NCBI GenBank assembly: GCA_937894105.1
Contig: CALCTI010000334.1
Location: forward strand, 1 to 8,065
Source: an uncultured cyanobacterium
GTDB lineage: Bacteria > Cyanobacteriota > Cyanobacteriia > CACIAM-69d
DNA length: 8,065 nucleotides
Direction: 5' to 3'
A program made the position numbers and the translations under genes. Below the pieces are notes generated by a model that searched no databases, was not told where the DNA came from, and was given only the letters and a program-made list of their open reading frames with translations. Positions within the stretch are counted from its first letter, which is position 1. Every line of letters starts with the position of its first letter. Below, piece by piece: positions 6,124 through 8,065 of this stretch.

Positions 6124-8065
6124 CTATACAGGCACAGCAACTTTTTCAGCTTCTGCGGCGGCGATCGCCTCGGAAGACTCAGCCTCCGACGGCGGCACCA
6201 CCTGCCAGAACTTCTGTAAGTAAGTGTCCCAGTCAGCCAAAATAGCCTGAGCCTTCTCACTGCCCGTGGCGTCCGCATGGGTCTGGATGAGCCCCTTAAG
6301 CTGAGCTTCGCCCGCCTTCGACATCACCCGCTGCACACTGACAATTTCGGGATTAACCTTGGCGGCAAAGTTGTCTTCCTCATCGAGGAAGTAGGCCAAA
6401 CCACCGGTCATCCCAGCGCCCACATTACGCCCCGCCGGTCCCAGCACCACAATGACGCCGCCGGTCATATATTCGCAGCAGTGGTCGCCTGCCCCTTCAA
6501 TCACCGCCTGCCCCTTGGAGTTGCGCACCCCAAAGCGCTCACCGGCTCGACCGTTGGCAAATAGCACCCCGCCCGTTGCGCCGTAAAGACAGGTGTTACC
6601 CACAATAACGTTGCTGTTGGACTCAAACCTTGCGTCCGGAGACGGCTTAATAATAATCCGTCCGCCGTTCATGCCTTTGCCCACATAGTCATTGGCTTCG
6701 CCCACCACCTCCAGGGTCATGCCCATCAGGTTGAAGGCACCAAAACTTTGACCGGCGCTGCCCTTAAAGGTCAGATGCACATTACCTTCAAAGCCCGTGT
6801 TGCCATTGCGCTTGTCGATAGTGCCGGAAATACGTGCCCGCTCGGACCGGTCCGTGTTCACAATATCCACGCTTTTATGGACGCTGCCTTGGTCGCGGAT
6901 GGTGTTTTGAATATCCGCATCCGCCAGCAGGGCGTTGTCCAGTACCACCCCGTTGCTGTGGGGGCGAGGGTCGTGCTCCAGCCAGGAGCGATCGCCCTTC
7001 GCGTCGGGCAAGTCCGTCAGTACCGACAGATCCACCGCTTCGGGCTTCGCCAGTTCGACCCCTTCGCGACGCCCTAACAAGTCCGCACGACCAATCAGAT
7101 CCTTGAGGCGGGTGTAGCCCAAATGGGCCAGCAGCGATCGCACCTCCTGGGCCACAAAGTAGAAGAAGTTCACCACGTGACCGGGGATGCCAGGGAAGCG
7201 ATCGCGCAAACGCTGCTGCTGACTGGTAATGCCCACGGGGCAGCTATTCATATGGCACACCCGCGCCATCACGCAGCCTTCCGCAATCATGGCGATGGTG
7301 CCAAAGCCGTATTCTTCCGCCCCCATCAGGGCTCCCATCAGCACATCCCAGCCGGTCTTAAAGCCGCCGTCCACCCGCAGGATGACGCGATCGCGCAGCC
7401 CGTTGGTCATTAGGGTGCGGTGCACCTCCGCCAAACCAAGCTCCCAAGGGCAACCCGCGTGCTTGATGGAGCTAAGGGGGGAAGCACCGGTGCCGCCGTC
7501 GTGACCAGAAATTTGAATCACATCGGCGTTGGCTTTAGCCACACCGGCGGCAATGGTGCCAATGCCAATTTCCGACACCAGCTTGACGGACACTCGCGCC
7601 TTGGGACTAATTTGGTGCAGGTCGTAAATAAGCTGGGCCAGGTCCTCAATGGAGTAAATATCGTGGTGGGGCGGCGGCGAAATCAAGGTGACGCCGGGCT
7701 TGGACCGCCGCAGCATGGCAATGTATTCGCTCACCTTGCGACCAGGAAGCTGTCCCCCCTCACCAGGCTTGGCTCCCTGGGCTACCTTAATCTCAATTTG
7801 CCGGGCGCTCATTAGGTACTCCGGCGTTACCCCAAAACGCCCCGAGGCCACCTGTTTAATGGCGGAACAGGACGTGTCCCCATTGCGCAGTCCCTTTAGG
7901 TAAGGGGCCGTGGGAGAGGTGCCATCTTCTTCCACGTCAGTCAAGGTCTGGAAGCGTCGAGAATCTTCGCCACCCTCACCAGAGTTGGACTTACCGCCAA
8001 TGCGATTCATGGCGATCGCCAACACCTCGTGGGCTTCCGGCGATAGGGCTCCCAGTGACATGCCC
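6124..8065 (-). CDS. gltS: Ferredoxin-dependent glutamate synthase (Fd-GOGAT), 3' part
   Basis: Fd-GOGAT (EC 1.4.7.1, also called glsF) makes two glutamates from glutamine and 2-oxoglutarate with electrons from reduced ferredoxin, closing the GS-GOGAT cycle of ammonium assimilation in the cytoplasm. Only about the last 646 codons are present. The frame is open to the window edge and the ATG at 8059-8061 is internal, because GMSLGALSPEAHE is a conserved inner motif of the FMN domain. Visible parts are the FMN-barrel motif GGKSNSGEGGED, the SGHDGGTGASP loop, three cysteines of the 3Fe-4S cluster spaced C-x5-C-x4-C (codons 7273-7275, 7255-7257, 7240-7242), and the C-terminal beta-helix with repeated glycines (GNTCLYGATGG, MTGGLAYFLDE). 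The tail (DWDTYLQKFWQVVPPSE) matches the ferredoxin-type enzyme rather than the NADPH-type GltB, which normally pairs with GltD. It ends in an Ala/Glu-rich extension and TAG. The FMN and amidotransferase N-terminal parts lie outside the window. Confidence 0.92.
   Translation of the reverse strand, partial: GMSLGALSPEAHEVLAIAMNRIGGKSNSGEGGEDSRRFQTLTDVEEDGTSPTAPYLKGLRNGDTSCSAIKQVASGRFGVTPEYLMSARQIEIKVAQGAKPGEGGQLPGRKVSEYIAMLRRSKPGVTLISPPPHHDIYSIEDLAQLIYDLHQISPKARVSVKLVSEIGIGTIAAGVAKANADVIQISGHDGGTGASPLSSIKHAGCPWELGLAEVHRTLMTNGLRDRVILRVDGGFKTGWDVLMGALMGAEEYGFGTIAMIAEGCVMARVCHMNSCPVGITSQQQRLRDRFPGIPGHVVNFFYFVAQEVRSLLAHLGYTRLKDLIGRADLLGRREGVELAKPEAVDLSVLTDLPDAKGDRSWLEHDPRPHSNGVVLDNALLADADIQNTIRDQGSVHKSVDIVNTDRSERARISGTIDKRNGNTGFEGNVHLTFKGSAGQSFGAFNLMGMTLEVVGEANDYVGKGMNGGRIIIKPSPDARFESNSNVIVGNTCLYGATGGVLFANGRAGERFGVRNSKGQAVIEGAGDHCCEYMTGGVIVVLGPAGRNVGAGMTGGLAYFLDEEDNFAAKVNPEIVSVQRVMSKAGEAQLKGLIQTHADATGSEKAQAILADWDTYLQKFWQVVPPSEAESSEAIAAAEAEKVAVPV

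Larger units (their letters stand above)
584..8019. repeat. HIP1 palindromes (GCGATCGC), 18 copies
   Basis: The octamer GCGATCGC begins at 584, 1011, 1513, 1640, 1804, 2499, 3201, 3415, 4335, 4470, 4739, 5110, 6161, 6988, 7134, 7198, 7387 and 8012. About 0.1 copy would be expected by chance. HIP1 is an abundant dispersed palindrome of many cyanobacterial genomes, so this places the source organism. Every copy lies inside a gene; neither long intergenic region has one. Confidence 0.95.

Noticed and set aside
6277..7903. Several plus-strand ORFs of 60-130 codons opposite gltS
   Set aside because: They are antisense shadows of a strongly conserved GC-rich gene and have no recognisable protein features.
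8059..8061. ATG as the start of the glutamate synthase gene
   Set aside because: The frame stays open to the window edge and the residues here are an internal conserved motif of Fd-GOGAT, so the gene begins outside the window.

Overview
The window comes from a cyanobacterium. The octamer GCGATCGC (HIP1) occurs 18 times in 8 kb, about 150 times the random expectation. The gene content agrees: a class C flavodiiron (diflavin) protein with a C-terminal flavin reductase domain and a ferredoxin-type glutamate synthase. Coding DNA is moderately GC-rich and the two long intergenic regions are AT-rich. The sequence does not fix a genus.

Layout from left to right. A minus-strand flavodiiron gene of the Flv1 type (125-1924) is interrupted by an in-frame TAG at codon 129. 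A 436-bp AT-rich divergent intergenic region (1925-2360) holds a good promoter candidate for flv1 and a leader hairpin ahead of the next gene. A plus-strand ABC exporter half-transporter (2361-4193) is interrupted by an in-frame TAA at codon 75. Converging on it are an AEC-family permease (4277-5221, GTG start) and, just upstream on the same strand, a small protein with one C-terminal membrane segment (5261-5644); these two probably form an operon. A 479-bp gene-poor region (5645-6123) carries several inverted repeats, among them a perfect 11-bp stem directly behind a 10-codon mini-ORF with a strong Shine-Dalgarno sequence. The 3' part of the ferredoxin-dependent glutamate synthase gene, minus strand, fills 6124-8065 and runs off the right edge.

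Functionally, Flv1 works with Flv3 as an electron sink, reducing O2 to water on the acceptor side of photosystem I, and Fd-GOGAT draws on the same reduced ferredoxin pool to assimilate ammonium. The ABC exporter and the AEC permease are membrane carriers of unknown substrate. The genes do not form one pathway operon.

The most notable observation is that two neighbouring, divergently transcribed genes each carry one premature stop in the correct frame, while all conserved motifs downstream remain intact. TAG and TAA also end the intact genes here, so a changed genetic code is not supported. Recent pseudogenisation, a laboratory or symbiotic lineage losing functions, sequence error, or local readthrough are the remaining explanations. 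No clearly new system is demonstrated. The best candidate for something undescribed is the structured 5645-6123 region.
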